A stretch of DNA of 16,636 nt from Desulfosarcina sp. (GCA_018224455.1 JAGTUY010000444.1:1-16636); one strand, 5' to 3'; numbered from the stretch's first letter, positions 1 through 8,605 are shown. The notes: generated from the sequence alone by a model not told the origin. Numbers and translations: made by a program.

Positions 1-950
1 TCGTGATCCTCGGGCGACAGTCCCAGTTCTTTCAGGTTCAGCACCTCATCCGATTTGTTCAACAGGCGCATGACCACTCGCTCGCCGAAGGTGGTGGGCA
101 AGGTGGAAACACGCACATCCACATTCTGGCTGCCGATTTTGACTTCCAGGCGTCCGTCCTGGGGCAGCCGCTTTTCGGCGATGTTGAGTTTGGCCATGAC
201 CTTGATCCGTGAGATCAGGGACGCCTGAATCCATTTCGGCGGCGTGAGCAGGTCGTAGAGGATTCCGTCCACGCGGTAGCGCACCTTGAAGCTGTCCTGA
301 TACGGCTCGATGTGAATGTCGCTGGCACGGGCCTTGATGGACTGGGAAATGATATGATTGACCAGTTTGATGATCGGGGCATCGCTGGTGTCCTCGAGCA
401 GGTCGGCCGTGTCCTCGATCTCGCTGATGATGGTACTGCCATCCTCTTCCATGTGCTGAACCAGCTGTTCGGCGGTGCCCCGGCTCATGTCAAAGATCAG
501 GTTGATGGCGGCAAAAATGGCGCTTTTGGTGGAGAGCACCAGGTTGTAGGACGAAAAGCCGATCATCCGGGCCAGGTCGTCCAGGGGTTCAAATGCCGCG
601 GGATCGTTGACGGCGATGATATTGACCATTTCCTCGGGCAGGGCGCCCACCCCTGCAGCCGGGATGTTTTTCAGTACGAGCGGCACCATGGCATGGCGCT
701 TGAGAAACCCGATGGGGGCACTGCGGGTGCGATCCTCACCGAAGCTCTCCAGAGGCAGTTCAGGCCAGAAGGGGATGTCGTACTGTTCGCTCAGGGCATC
801 CAGCAGTTGGGTCTCGGTGAGGATCTTGCGCTGCATCAGCACCTCAGGCAGGCGGCCCCCTTTTTCACCGTGCTGTCTGACGGCGTCCGCAAAGTCCTCA
901 TCAGAGACGCCGTACTTGCTCTTTATGATATCTTCCAGGGATTTGTTCAT
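1..950 (-). CDS. gspE: Type II secretion ATPase GspE, 5' part (runs off the left edge)
   Basis: GspE is the cytoplasmic hexameric ATPase that powers pseudopilus assembly and docks on GspL. About 316 codons are visible. Translating the minus strand from the ATG at 950 gives MNKSLEDIIKSKYGVSD and an N-terminal GspE/PilB-type domain over roughly residues 1-150. The start of the ATPase core follows, with DAPIIKLVNHIISQSIKARA, SDIHIEP, VRYRVDGILYD, KRLPQDGRL and STLPTTFGERVVMRLL, all characteristic of GspE. The Walker A and B motifs and the tetracysteine zinc site, if present, lie beyond the window. The ATG overlaps the gspD stop in an ATGA (4 bp), which indicates translational coupling. It is the last gsp gene visible in the block. 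The family call is firm; completeness of the gene cannot be judged. Confidence 0.95.
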   Translation of the reverse strand, partial: MNKSLEDIIKSKYGVSDEDFADAVRQHGEKGGRLPEVLMQRKILTETQLLDALSEQYDIPFWPELPLESFGEDRTRSAPIGFLKRHAMVPLVLKNIPAAGVGALPEEMVNIIAVNDPAAFEPLDDLARMIGFSSYNLVLSTKSAIFAAINLIFDMSRGTAEQLVQHMEEDGSTIISEIEDTADLLEDTSDAPIIKLVNHIISQSIKARASDIHIEPYQDSFKVRYRVDGILYDLLTPPKWIQASLISRIKVMAKLNIAEKRLPQDGRLEVKIGSQNVDVRVSTLPTTFGERVVMRLLNKSDEVLNLKELGLSPEDH

Positions 951-3316
951 GGTCCGTTTTTTATGATGAGGGTGTCCGTTATACCCTGTCCGGACAGGTT
1001 ATCCCGGGCCATCTGGGCCGCAACGCGGTCCGGAAAACCGCCGATTTGCACCCGATACCAGATCTTGCCGTCCACATCCGTTTCATTGATATGGGCCTGA
1101 TGTCCCATCTGTCTGAGTCTCTCCGCCGACGCAATGGCCGACAGCTGGTCGCTGAAGGACTGTACTTGCAGGTGATAGCCGTCTGTCGAGTGATCGCTTG
1201 CCGATGAAGCCGCAGGGGGCGTGGTCTGCATGATGGCGGCCTGTCCTGCGTTTCCGGTGTCCCCCTTGTCGTCGATCATCGCCCCTGGGACCGGTTCGTT
1301 TGGCGTATCGTCCTCAACGGTCTCGGCCGGGGGTGCGTTCCTATCGCCTTCGTAGAGCTTGATCTGCAGCTCGCGCATCTCGTCTATTTCGCTTATTTTG
1401 GAATCGTATATGGTCGAGGCTTCCTCGGGGGTCTGGATCACCCTGGGGGTGATGAAGATGAACAGATTGGATTTTTCATTGCCGGTGGATTGGGTTTTGA
1501 ACAGCCATCCCAATCCGGGGATATCACCCAGGCAGGGGACCTTGTATTCGGTCTGGGCGAAGGTGTCGTCGATAAGCCCGCCGATGACCACGGTGCTGGT
1601 GTCCCTAACCATCACCGTGGTTTCCACGGTGCGCTTGAGCGTCGTCGGCCGATTATCCACACTGCTCTCCAGGGCGGAGACTTCCAGCGAGAGATTCAGG
1701 CGGACCATGCGGTCTTTGTTGATCTGCGGTGTGATCTTGAGCGTCTTGCCCACATCCCGGTATTCGAAGGAGTTGAAGGTGTCGTTGTTGGTTGTGGATG
1801 TGGTGGTCTGGAAAGGGATGTTCTTGCCCACCGTGATGCTGGCTTCCTGATTGTCGGTGGTGAGCAGCTGAGGCGTCGACAGGATGTTGACATCCCGGTC
1901 TTTTTTATAGGCCTGTATGATGGCTGCGATGCTGGGAAACGAGACGCCGGCAATTTCGATCGCTTCGCCGAACAGGCCCAATGAGAAGCCGGAGGCGAGT
2001 GCGGGTACCAGAGCCCCGGTGGTGGGGTTGAATTGCAGGTTCGAATCATCGGTGGTGAAGCCGCCGCCAACGATTCCCTGGCGGTCATTGTTCAAGTCGA
2101 CATCGTCGCCGACGACCCATTCGGTGCCCAGATCGAAGCTTTTTGCCGCATTGACCTCCATGATCAGGGCTTCGATGTAAACCATGGCGCGGGGAATGTC
2201 GATCTGACGGATAATTTCCACCAGCGTGGCATAGTCATCCCGGTCGGCGGTGATGATCAGGCTGTTGGTGGCCTTGTCGGCCGTAATGGTCACCTTGTCG
2301 GAAACCACCGGCGCTTCCTTGGCACCGCCGGTGGCTGCTGCCTTGTCCTGTGTGGGGAGATCCTTGAGCACGGCAACCATTTCCTCCGCCGCCGCATATT
2401 CCAGGTAGTAGACATGGATCTTCTCCTTGCCCTTGGGCGTCTCCAGGTCCAGGGTGTCGATCAGGCTGCGGATCCGGTTGGTGTCAACCTCGCTGGCCAC
2501 CATGATGATGCTGTTGGTGCGTTCGTCGGCCACGAAGGCGGCGCCGCGATCCGATGGGGCCGCCCCTTTTTTGACCGGGCCCTGGGAGGTTTTGAATACC
2601 GTTTCCAGCAGAGACACCAGCTTGGAGGCATCGGCGTTGTGGATGGGAAAGATGGTGATTTCGCGGCCCACGCCAGGGATGTCGATGGTTTTCAGTATCT
2701 TCATCAGGCGGGCGATATTGGAATAGTTGTCGGTGATGATCAAGGTGTTGGTGGGCGCGTAGGAGAGGATGACGCTGCTCTTGGAAACCATGGGGGTGAA
2801 CAGCCGCTTGACTTCGTCAGGGTCGGCATAGCGCAGGGGCATCAGTTGGGTCACCACCTGATCATCGTCCGAATCGCCTTTGGCCCGGGTTCGGGTTTCG
2901 ATGCTTTTGGTGCGTGCATCCGGAGACGGAATGATCTTGATCAGCCTGCCGGTCTCCACCGTGGCGAAACCGTGAACATCGAGCACCGATTCGAACACCT
3001 TGAAGGCTTCGTCTACAGAGATCTTGGACGGGGAGATGATGGTCACCTTGCCCTTGACGCGCTGGTCGATCACGAAGTTTTTACCGGTGAGTTCACTGAT
3101 GAATTTGATGAACACGCTGATATCCACATTGTTGAAATCAATGGAGACAAAGCGCTGTGAACCATTTTCCGCCGCAGTGCCACCGGCCGTCTGACCCTGG
3201 TCCTGACCCTGATTCTGGGCGGCGGCGCCGGCGACAAGGAGAAAAAACGTCAGCACAGCGATCAGCGCGCCGACCATGCATTTTCTGGCTGCATCGATTG
3301 TGTTTTCAATAGCCAT
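947..3316 (-). CDS. gspD: Type II secretin GspD with a C-terminal SPOR-like domain
   Basis: GspD forms the multimeric outer-membrane channel of the T2SS. The 789-residue protein starts with a signal peptide (hydrophobic residues about 15-30, then AGAAA before QNQ). It continues with the N0 domain (about 54-131), N1 (about 150-213), N2 (about 218-292), N3 (about 297-375) and the secretin barrel (about 376-630). The barrel contains NILSTPQLLTTDNQEA and the signature VPCLGDIPGLGWLF near 593-606. A Pro/Asp/Ala-rich linker (about 655-713) then leads to residues 714-789, which read as a SPOR (peptidoglycan-binding) domain with YHLQVQSF, ASAERLRQMG, WYRVQIGGF and A..M...L. Usual GspD proteins are about 650-710 residues, so the extra length matches this tail. 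No lipobox is seen. It lies 48 bp after gspC and overlaps gspE by 4 bp. Confidence 0.96.
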   Translation of the reverse strand: MAIENTIDAARKCMVGALIAVLTFFLLVAGAAAQNQGQDQGQTAGGTAAENGSQRFVSIDFNNVDISVFIKFISELTGKNFVIDQRVKGKVTIISPSKISVDEAFKVFESVLDVHGFATVETGRLIKIIPSPDARTKSIETRTRAKGDSDDDQVVTQLMPLRYADPDEVKRLFTPMVSKSSVILSYAPTNTLIITDNYSNIARLMKILKTIDIPGVGREITIFPIHNADASKLVSLLETVFKTSQGPVKKGAAPSDRGAAFVADERTNSIIMVASEVDTNRIRSLIDTLDLETPKGKEKIHVYYLEYAAAEEMVAVLKDLPTQDKAAATGGAKEAPVVSDKVTITADKATNSLIITADRDDYATLVEIIRQIDIPRAMVYIEALIMEVNAAKSFDLGTEWVVGDDVDLNNDRQGIVGGGFTTDDSNLQFNPTTGALVPALASGFSLGLFGEAIEIAGVSFPSIAAIIQAYKKDRDVNILSTPQLLTTDNQEASITVGKNIPFQTTTSTTNNDTFNSFEYRDVGKTLKITPQINKDRMVRLNLSLEVSALESSVDNRPTTLKRTVETTVMVRDTSTVVIGGLIDDTFAQTEYKVPCLGDIPGLGWLFKTQSTGNEKSNLFIFITPRVIQTPEEASTIYDSKISEIDEMRELQIKLYEGDRNAPPAETVEDDTPNEPVPGAMIDDKGDTGNAGQAAIMQTTPPAASSASDHSTDGYHLQVQSFSDQLSAIASAERLRQMGHQAHINETDVDGKIWYRVQIGGFPDRVAAQMARDNLSGQGITDTLIIKNGP

Positions 3317-3364
3317 TCTTTTTTTCCCGTTTCGACCGGCAATGGCCCGGGGGCGCCTGGCCGG

Positions 3365-4234
3365 CTATCTGATGATATATTCGATGTTTTTTTCTTGTCC
3401 CCTGCGTTTTAGCTGCACGGAGAGGTTGGATGCGGATTTAAGGCTGTCCACCAGCTTCAAGGCATCATCCACCGATGTGATTTCAGTGCCGTCCACGCCG
3501 GCGATGACGTCTCCGTTTCTCAGGCCCATTCTCCGGAAAATGGAATTGGGTTTGATGCTGGAGAGCGCCAGGCCCGCCGGTACGCCGTTTTCCATGTGTG
3601 GCTGGATCTGTACCTGGGTCATCAGCGACGCCACGTCGGTCATGGACTGCTCGATGTATGACCGCCTCAGAGAAATTCGCTGCGCACGCACCGCACCGGA
3701 GGATGGCGCCGCCGCGCGAACGGGAAGCCCGCCGGGCCGGAAGCCGGCCTTGCCCGACTCCAGTTCCTGCATCTGGAGCACTTCATCCTTTCCGTTTTCA
3801 GTCAGGACGACCTTCTCTCTGTGTATTTCCTTGACCGTGGCTGTCTGGATGGCATCGCCGGCACGGTAAAGGTTCTGCTCGCGTTTCTTGACATCTTCGA
3901 TGACCGCATAGTCACCGTCGTCGCTGCCGGAAACCGTCCCCCAGAGTTTGAGGTTCAGTTTGGTCTCTTCCAGCGACTCGACATCCACTTTTCCCGTTTG
4001 GGGTTCGCTGTTGGAACGGGTATTGAAAAGGTTGCGTTCCAATATCGAATTGTATGTGGCAAGGGGGCGGTTGGTGGTAACGGTATCGCCCACCCGGTAG
4101 ACATTCTGCTGGGTTGACAAGGGGGGCTGGGCCAGCCACGCAGACAGGGATCCGTAAAAGCCGTCAACGACCACATAGGCGGAAACGGTGATGCAGAGCA
4201 GATTGACGAATGTGAAAATGGCTTTTGGTATCAT
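3365..4234 (-). CDS. gspC: Type II secretion protein GspC (PDZ type)
   Basis: GspC is an inner-membrane protein that links the platform to the GspD secretin and helps recognise substrates. The 289-residue sequence has an N-terminal transmembrane segment (about 5-27). A homology region (about 62-158) contains SILERNLFNTR, LKLWGTVSG and YAVIEDVKKREQNLYRAGD, the usual HR layout. A PDZ domain lies at about 217-289, with GVPAGLALSSIKPNSIF, MGLRNGDVIAGVDG and DDALKLVDSL. Both periplasmic domains are present, so this is the PDZ rather than the coiled-coil form. It starts 3 bp after the gspN stop and is followed by gspD after 48 bp. In the classical order gspC opens the operon; here it sits after gspN. 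Confidence 0.93.
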   Translation of the reverse strand: MIPKAIFTFVNLLCITVSAYVVVDGFYGSLSAWLAQPPLSTQQNVYRVGDTVTTNRPLATYNSILERNLFNTRSNSEPQTGKVDVESLEETKLNLKLWGTVSGSDDGDYAVIEDVKKREQNLYRAGDAIQTATVKEIHREKVVLTENGKDEVLQMQELESGKAGFRPGGLPVRAAAPSSGAVRAQRISLRRSYIEQSMTDVASLMTQVQIQPHMENGVPAGLALSSIKPNSIFRRMGLRNGDVIAGVDGTEITSVDDALKLVDSLKSASNLSVQLKRRGQEKNIEYIIR

Positions 4235-4237
4235 CGC

Positions 4238-5107
4238 CTATCTCATGGAGACATCGGGGCTGTCTATGGAACCGCGCACCCGGAAGGTCACTCCCCGGGT
4301 TCCCAGTGTCTGTGGGTTGACGATCCCCTGGGGGATGGTTTCTTGAAGCCGGGCAATCAACTCCGGCCTGGGCTTGGCATTTCCGGTGAGAACCAGTCGG
4401 CTCTGCTCGAAGGGATGTCTCAGTTCAATGGTTCCGGTAATTTTTCCTTCAAGCATGGGGCCGTCGAAAGTGAGGGATTTTAGCCGCAGGCTCCCCGTGC
4501 TTACCGAAAAATCCGCATCCGTCTGATCCATCACCAGATCGGTGATGCCGAAAAAAGGCGTTTTCAGGGTGATGTGCAGATCCGAAACATTCAGCAATCC
4601 GCTGGTCATGCCCGTCGGGGTCCGCGACGCATCGTGGGTCATCCGACCTTTGAGGGCGCCGGAAAGGGAGAAGGGCGCATTGGTTTGGATTGCATCGAGC
4701 TTATCGAGGCGGATCTCAAAAAGATCCGCTTCCACCCGCAGGGGGCCGGATGGGCCGGTGCCCTGCATGGTTGCCCGGCCATCTATCGTTCCATCGGCGA
4801 TGCGTGCCTGAAACCGAACCTGTTTTTCGTCCTGCAGCAGGCTCCCCAGATAGGGTGACACACGGGCGTCTTCAAAGTGGGCCAGCCGAGCGCTGTCACG
4901 GTTCAGGTCGATGTCGATCATTTTGAGTCCCGGCGGCAGGGCTGGTCGAATCGTTTTTGCCTGCATGCTCAGCGACGGATCGATGGCTGCCAGTTGACCA
5001 TCCACATAGGCTTTAACCGCCTGGTCGGGGAACAGCAGGACCAAAAAAAGCGTTGCCGCCAGCAGGGCGTATAATAGATATGCGAAAACGGCCTTAACGG
5101 AAATCAT
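4238..5107 (-). CDS. gspN: Type II secretion protein GspN
   Basis: GspN is a bitopic inner-membrane T2SS component present in only some systems; its exact role is poorly defined. The 289-residue protein has one N-terminal membrane segment (about 8-26, FAYLLYALLAATLFLVLLF). A periplasmic beta-rich region follows, with repeated short strands such as VEADLFEIRLDKLD, GLLNVSDLHITLKTP and MLEGKITGTIELRHP. That is the AsmA-like pattern seen in the GspN forms of Leptospira and deltaproteobacteria. The C-terminus contains an LVLTGNAKPRPEL segment. The assignment rests on this pattern and on its place between gspM (8 bp upstream) and gspC (3 bp downstream). Sequence conservation in this family is low, so the call leans partly on context. 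Confidence 0.85.
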   Translation of the reverse strand: MISVKAVFAYLLYALLAATLFLVLLFPDQAVKAYVDGQLAAIDPSLSMQAKTIRPALPPGLKMIDIDLNRDSARLAHFEDARVSPYLGSLLQDEKQVRFQARIADGTIDGRATMQGTGPSGPLRVEADLFEIRLDKLDAIQTNAPFSLSGALKGRMTHDASRTPTGMTSGLLNVSDLHITLKTPFFGITDLVMDQTDADFSVSTGSLRLKSLTFDGPMLEGKITGTIELRHPFEQSRLVLTGNAKPRPELIARLQETIPQGIVNPQTLGTRGVTFRVRGSIDSPDVSMR

Positions 5108-5115
5108 GAGAAGCG

Positions 5116-5643
5116 TTACATCTCCAGTGTTTCGACTTGAAATACCGTATTGATCAGATCGGCCTTCTGCTCTCCTTTGGAAATGGAGAGCCGTTTGATG
5201 GCGATCATATCCATGGATGTTTCAATGCCGTGCAGATAGGCCAGAAATTGCGACATGGTAATTTCCTGCAGCTTCATTTCCACCATGGAAAGCCGGTACG
5301 TGCTGTCTTTCTGGCTCGTTGTGGTCGGTCTCATATAGGCGATATGGCTTTTGACACCCGTCTGTCCCGCCAGGGTTTCCAGAAATGAAAAGAGGGTGAA
5401 GCCTTGTTTGCGTCTCTTGAGGTGACGCTCCGCCGCTTGAGCCTTTTCTGCCGTTTTGAGGTATTCGGTCTGCAGCAGCAGAATCTCTTCCCGCTCCTGT
5501 TGCCGGGTGGCTAGCGTTCGAGATAATTGGGCGTTTTTCTCGAACAGGGGGAAGACCAGGATCTGCAATACCAGAAAGATGACGATGGCGGCCGCTGCTG
5601 CAGCTACACCGATTTTTTCCCGTCGATTGAGTTTGATGGCCAT
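5116..5643 (-). CDS. gspM: Type II secretion protein GspM
   Basis: GspM is a small inner-membrane protein that partners and stabilises GspL and contributes to the platform around GspE. The 175-residue product has a short basic cytoplasmic start (KLNRREKIG), a transmembrane helix (about 12-33, Ala/Ile/Val-rich) and a periplasmic coiled-coil stretch (about 36-80, QLSRTLATRQQEREEILLLQ). A compact C-terminal ferredoxin-like region follows (SHIAYMRPTTTS, YRLSMVEMKLQEITMSQFLAYLHGIE). It is 6 bp after gspL and 8 bp before gspN. The topology, size and position all fit GspM; direct sequence identity across this family is weak. Confidence 0.88.
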   Translation of the reverse strand: MAIKLNRREKIGVAAAAAAIVIFLVLQILVFPLFEKNAQLSRTLATRQQEREEILLLQTEYLKTAEKAQAAERHLKRRKQGFTLFSFLETLAGQTGVKSHIAYMRPTTTSQKDSTYRLSMVEMKLQEITMSQFLAYLHGIETSMDMIAIKRLSISKGEQKADLINTVFQVETLEM

Positions 5644-5649
5644 GATTCG

Positions 5650-7092
5650 CTAAAAATCCAGTTTCAGTTTGAATCTCACCCGGTTTCCCGATTTCTCGAG
5701 GTCAGCCGAGCTGATGGTCACACCGGTAAACAGGTCCGCTTCTTCCAGCCGCCCCTTGACGTCGTCCACCGTGTTAAAGGTGTCCGTATCGCCGGACAGC
5801 ACGACGTTGTCGGCCCCGACCACCATGCGGTTGACCTTGACGTCTGCGGACGATGGGATCTGTTGGCTAAGGGCGTTGAGGATGTCGATGACCCGGACGC
5901 GTGCGCCGGTCAAATCGAAGCCGGTGCTGCCGTCTCCGGCCGCCTTGATTTTGATTTGCATCTGCTGCAGAGGGGCCTCCACGCGGGTGACCTCGGGAAA
6001 GGTGCTTTTAAAGACCATTTCGATCTGTCGGTCCAGTTCGGCCAGGCGTTGCTGTTTGGCATTCACCGCAAGGAGTTGGCCTCCCAGTGCGGTCACCAGG
6101 GCAAGGAGGATCAGACAGGCGGTAAGGATGATATTATTGCGATATTCGCTCCAGTAGTGCTGGATCGTTGACCGCTCTGTGGAGAAATTGACGCCGCTGA
6201 CGCTCTCGCTTTCCATCAGGGCCAGGGCCAGGGCGATGTCCAGATGTCCGGATTGCCATTGCGGGGTATCCAGCGACCCCTTTAACCGGGGAAAGGTCCG
6301 CAAGCCGTCGATGGATCTAACCGGCACACCCAACAAGGTGGATGACCCGTTCCCGGTGGTGAGCAGCGGGGCCTGGGGGCCCGCGGAAAACACCGCCGAC
6401 GGGTCGACCCCGATTCCCTGGCTTTCCTGAAGGGCGGTGAATGTGCGCTTCAGGGTGGTTTCCAGGTTGCGGATGATCGGGTTGCCGTCACCGGCCACCG
6501 GGAGGGTGCGGACCATGCGAACGTGTCCTGAACAGACGGCGTAGATCGTGTGGTTGCCTTCTCCGTTGTCGATGAAGATAAAATCACTGCTGTCATCGGT
6601 CATTGTGGAGATAAACCGGGCCGCGGCATACCCGCCAGGCATGATGACAACCGGCCTTAAACTCACCGTTTCGAGAAGATCCAGATAGCGTTGGATCTCC
6701 GCTTTTTTAATGGAAAATGTCAGCAGGTCCTGCTGCTTGTCATGTTTTACGGCCTCGAAATCGAAAATCAGTTCCTCGACTGGAATCGGCAGGCTGGGCT
6801 CCAGTTCAAAAGGGAGGATCTGCCTGATTTTTTTGATGTCATGAAAGGGGACGGAAAGGTTTCTGAAGGAGACAAGCGTTGCGGGGATGCCCAGCACACA
6901 CGTGGCGCCGGTGGGATTGATCGTTTCCACGAGGGTTTGAAGGGCTGCTTTTATACCTTCATTGCCTTCTTTCTCCGCGGGGATGGGAAAAAATCCCTGC
7001 GTCTCCAGCTGGCTGCCCTTGAAACTGCTGTCAAGCAGTACGGCGGCGATCGATTCCTCTCGAATTTCTAAACTGAGGACCTTGCGGCTCAT
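5650..7092 (-). CDS. gspL: Type II secretion protein GspL (PilM-like domain fused to membrane segment)
   Basis: GspL anchors the GspE ATPase at the inner membrane and pairs with GspM. The 480-residue protein begins with an actin-like PilM/FtsA-type cytoplasmic domain (about 1-310; VLSLEIREESIAAVLLD, LGIPATLVSFRNLSVPF, RQILPFELEPSLPIP). It then has a transmembrane helix at about 320-342 and a periplasmic coiled coil (AKQQRLAELDRQIEMVF). The C-terminal ferredoxin-like region covers about 385-480 (IDILNALSQQIPSSADVKV, VVLSGDTDTFNTVDDVKGRLEEADLF). It is longer than the roughly 400 residues of enterobacterial GspL. The ATG at 7092 has only a weak ribosome-binding site. It is the first gene after the 409-bp AT-rich gap and may head a separate transcription unit, L-M-N-C-D-E. 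Confidence 0.92.
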   Translation of the reverse strand: MSRKVLSLEIREESIAAVLLDSSFKGSQLETQGFFPIPAEKEGNEGIKAALQTLVETINPTGATCVLGIPATLVSFRNLSVPFHDIKKIRQILPFELEPSLPIPVEELIFDFEAVKHDKQQDLLTFSIKKAEIQRYLDLLETVSLRPVVIMPGGYAAARFISTMTDDSSDFIFIDNGEGNHTIYAVCSGHVRMVRTLPVAGDGNPIIRNLETTLKRTFTALQESQGIGVDPSAVFSAGPQAPLLTTGNGSSTLLGVPVRSIDGLRTFPRLKGSLDTPQWQSGHLDIALALALMESESVSGVNFSTERSTIQHYWSEYRNNIILTACLILLALVTALGGQLLAVNAKQQRLAELDRQIEMVFKSTFPEVTRVEAPLQQMQIKIKAAGDGSTGFDLTGARVRVIDILNALSQQIPSSADVKVNRMVVGADNVVLSGDTDTFNTVDDVKGRLEEADLFTGVTISSADLEKSGNRVRFKLKLDF

Positions 7093-7501
7093 GGTTGCTT
7101 ATCTGTTTGGGGTTCCGTGGCTATTGATCGACAACGCTGCGATCAGCTTTTTTGTGCTGCGTATTGAAATTCAGATTTCCTAAAAACTGGCGACCTTCGG
7201 CTCGTTTCATCTAAATAAATGGAGCTACGCCTGCGCAAAATTTATGCGATTAATTCATAATGGTTCGTGCACGGATAAATTTTTGGCGCTTTATGAAAAC
7301 AAACAACTATCTTCATCGCTATCTGAAAACCGTTAATGATTGATAATGATATGAATTTTTATCATTACGCAGTACACAACACGCACTTATTTAGTTTATA
7401 AAAGCAAATTTTATACCGCATCTATTAAAATTATCGTATCTTGTCGAAAAGGTAAACCAACACGACCCGGGCAATACTCATGAACAGGCGTTTTATATAT
7501 C
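7093..7501. other. 409-bp AT-rich gap without a gene between gspK and gspL
   Basis: This is the only long non-coding stretch inside the gsp block and is clearly richer in A and T than the genes on either side. No convincing coding sequence was found on either strand; the longest small minus-strand ORF (7121-7210, 29 codons) lacks a ribosome-binding site. The stretch holds a perfect 8-bp inverted repeat (7344-7367), a 15-bp quasi-palindrome CGCAAAATTTATGCG (7234-7248) and several TATAAA-like runs on the minus strand near 7395-7425. None of these pairs with a good -35 box. I see no intrinsic terminator after gspK. It most likely holds the promoter and control region of gspL to gspE, or a decayed inserted element; the sequence alone does not decide. 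Confidence 0.6.
7344..7367. repeat. Perfect 8-bp inverted repeat with 8-nt spacer (possible operator)
   Basis: The arms TAATGATA and TATCATTA are exact reverse complements separated by TGAATTTT. The stretch from 7342 begins GATAATGATA, identical to the first ten bases of the classical Fur-box consensus, and I count 14 of 19 matches overall. It sits about 250 bp upstream of the gspL start in the gap. It could be an operator for a dimeric regulator or a chance AT-rich palindrome. No T-run follows on either strand, so it is not a terminator. Confidence 0.35.
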
Positions 7502-8605
7502 CTATTCTGCCTGCCACATCAAGGTTTTACAGATCCATCTGCCGGTGTCTTTTTCTTTTTCCCGCTGGACCACCACATTGACGGTGGCGGTTCTTTCATT
7601 GCGGGTAGCGGTTGAGACGATGCGGAATAGGTCGCTGGACACGGTAATCAGATCGGGACTGATGGTGATGCCCCCGGCCCCCGGCACATTCTTGTACCAA
7701 CCGGCATCGGTGACGGTGTGGGTATACGTCTCATCTGCTTTGGCCACGCGATAGTCAGCCAGGGCTTCGGCAAGATCCGAATTCTCGGAAGGCAGCAGGG
7801 CGGCGAGCACGGCAACGTCGGCCGTCGAGATGTTGATTTTGCCTTCATAGGTGAAGCGGCCGTCACCGGCCGTCGACACACCTTGCACGGTCAATAGGGA
7901 TGAGAGCCCGGCAGCGCCGCCTGCGCCGGCAAACAGGTCCGGGGTGATCCCCTGAACGAGGGCGACTTCTCCCAGGTGATCGAAGGGCCCGTTTTTACAC
8001 CGGTATGGTGGTTCCAGACTCTCGTAGTAGTCGGACTCGGCGCCGCTCAGACCGGTAATGGCCTCGTCATCGCCGTGGTCCATCCAGTCTTTCAGCGAAT
8101 TGATGATCATATTGGGGTCGCTGTCCGGCACCGCTTCAAACAGGGAGAACACCTGATCGAGCAGCCGCTCCCAGAGGAAGCGCTGGCTGGCGGAAAACTG
8201 CTGGCCTTCTGGAAACTTGACCAGAGCATTCACCTGGATTTTGCTTCGTTCATCGGTGATGCGAACATCGACACGGCCATCATCATAGGGGATCATCCCC
8301 ATCATCTCGGCCACTTTTTCCGGGTTGGCCCAATCTTCCTGAAGCGTATCCGTGTCGTTCTCCTTGCGGTCATTGATCAGCATCACCATGGCGGCATGGA
8401 CCCCGGAGACGGCCATCTCGGAGAGCACCACCCGCTCTCTGGCAAGGGAGGCGCCGGTGACCGAACTGCGGATCCGGCTGTTCAAGGCTAGCCCGGCGGT
8501 GAGCAGCACGGCCACCACCCCGATGGCGACCAGGATCGCCACCCCCCGGCGGTTGTCCAGAACCGCCCGCCCGGTGGGGCTATTCAACTGCTTCACGGCG
8601 CACAT
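7502..8605 (-). CDS. gspK: Minor pseudopilin GspK
   Basis: GspK is the minor pseudopilin placed at the tip of the pseudopilus, where it forms a complex with GspI and GspJ. The 367-residue size is right for GspK, which is much larger than the other pseudopilins because of an inserted helical domain. The prepilin leader ends in NRRG at residue 21, followed by VAILVAIGVVAVLLTAGLAL. The residue at mature position 5 is Val, not Glu, a known trait of GspK. Other family-like segments are VDVRITDERSKIQVNAL, LKDWMDHGDDE and INISTADVAVLAALLP. The start overlaps the end of gspJ by 26 bp. It is the last gene before the AT-rich gap and probably closes the F-to-K transcript. Confidence 0.93.
   Translation of the reverse strand: MCAVKQLNSPTGRAVLDNRRGVAILVAIGVVAVLLTAGLALNSRIRSSVTGASLARERVVLSEMAVSGVHAAMVMLINDRKENDTDTLQEDWANPEKVAEMMGMIPYDDGRVDVRITDERSKIQVNALVKFPEGQQFSASQRFLWERLLDQVFSLFEAVPDSDPNMIINSLKDWMDHGDDEAITGLSGAESDYYESLEPPYRCKNGPFDHLGEVALVQGITPDLFAGAGGAAGLSSLLTVQGVSTAGDGRFTYEGKINISTADVAVLAALLPSENSDLAEALADYRVAKADETYTHTVTDAGWYKNVPGAGGITISPDLITVSSDLFRIVSTATRNERTATVNVVVQREKEKDTGRWICKTLMWQAE

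Noticed and set aside
312..1100. 262-codon plus-strand ORF opposite gspE and the gspD end
   Set aside because: Lies antisense to two recognisable genes in GC-rich DNA; no motif and no reason to displace gspE or gspD.
2033..3160. 375-codon plus-strand ORF opposite gspD
   Set aside because: It is the antisense shadow of a clearly conserved secretin; the product is rich in His, Asp and Gly from reversed codons and shows no family motif.
7121..7210. 29-codon minus-strand ORF (MKRAEGRQFLGNLNF...) in the gspK-gspL gap
   Set aside because: No ribosome-binding site and no known similarity; it may be part of a dispersed repeat but is not supportable as a gene.
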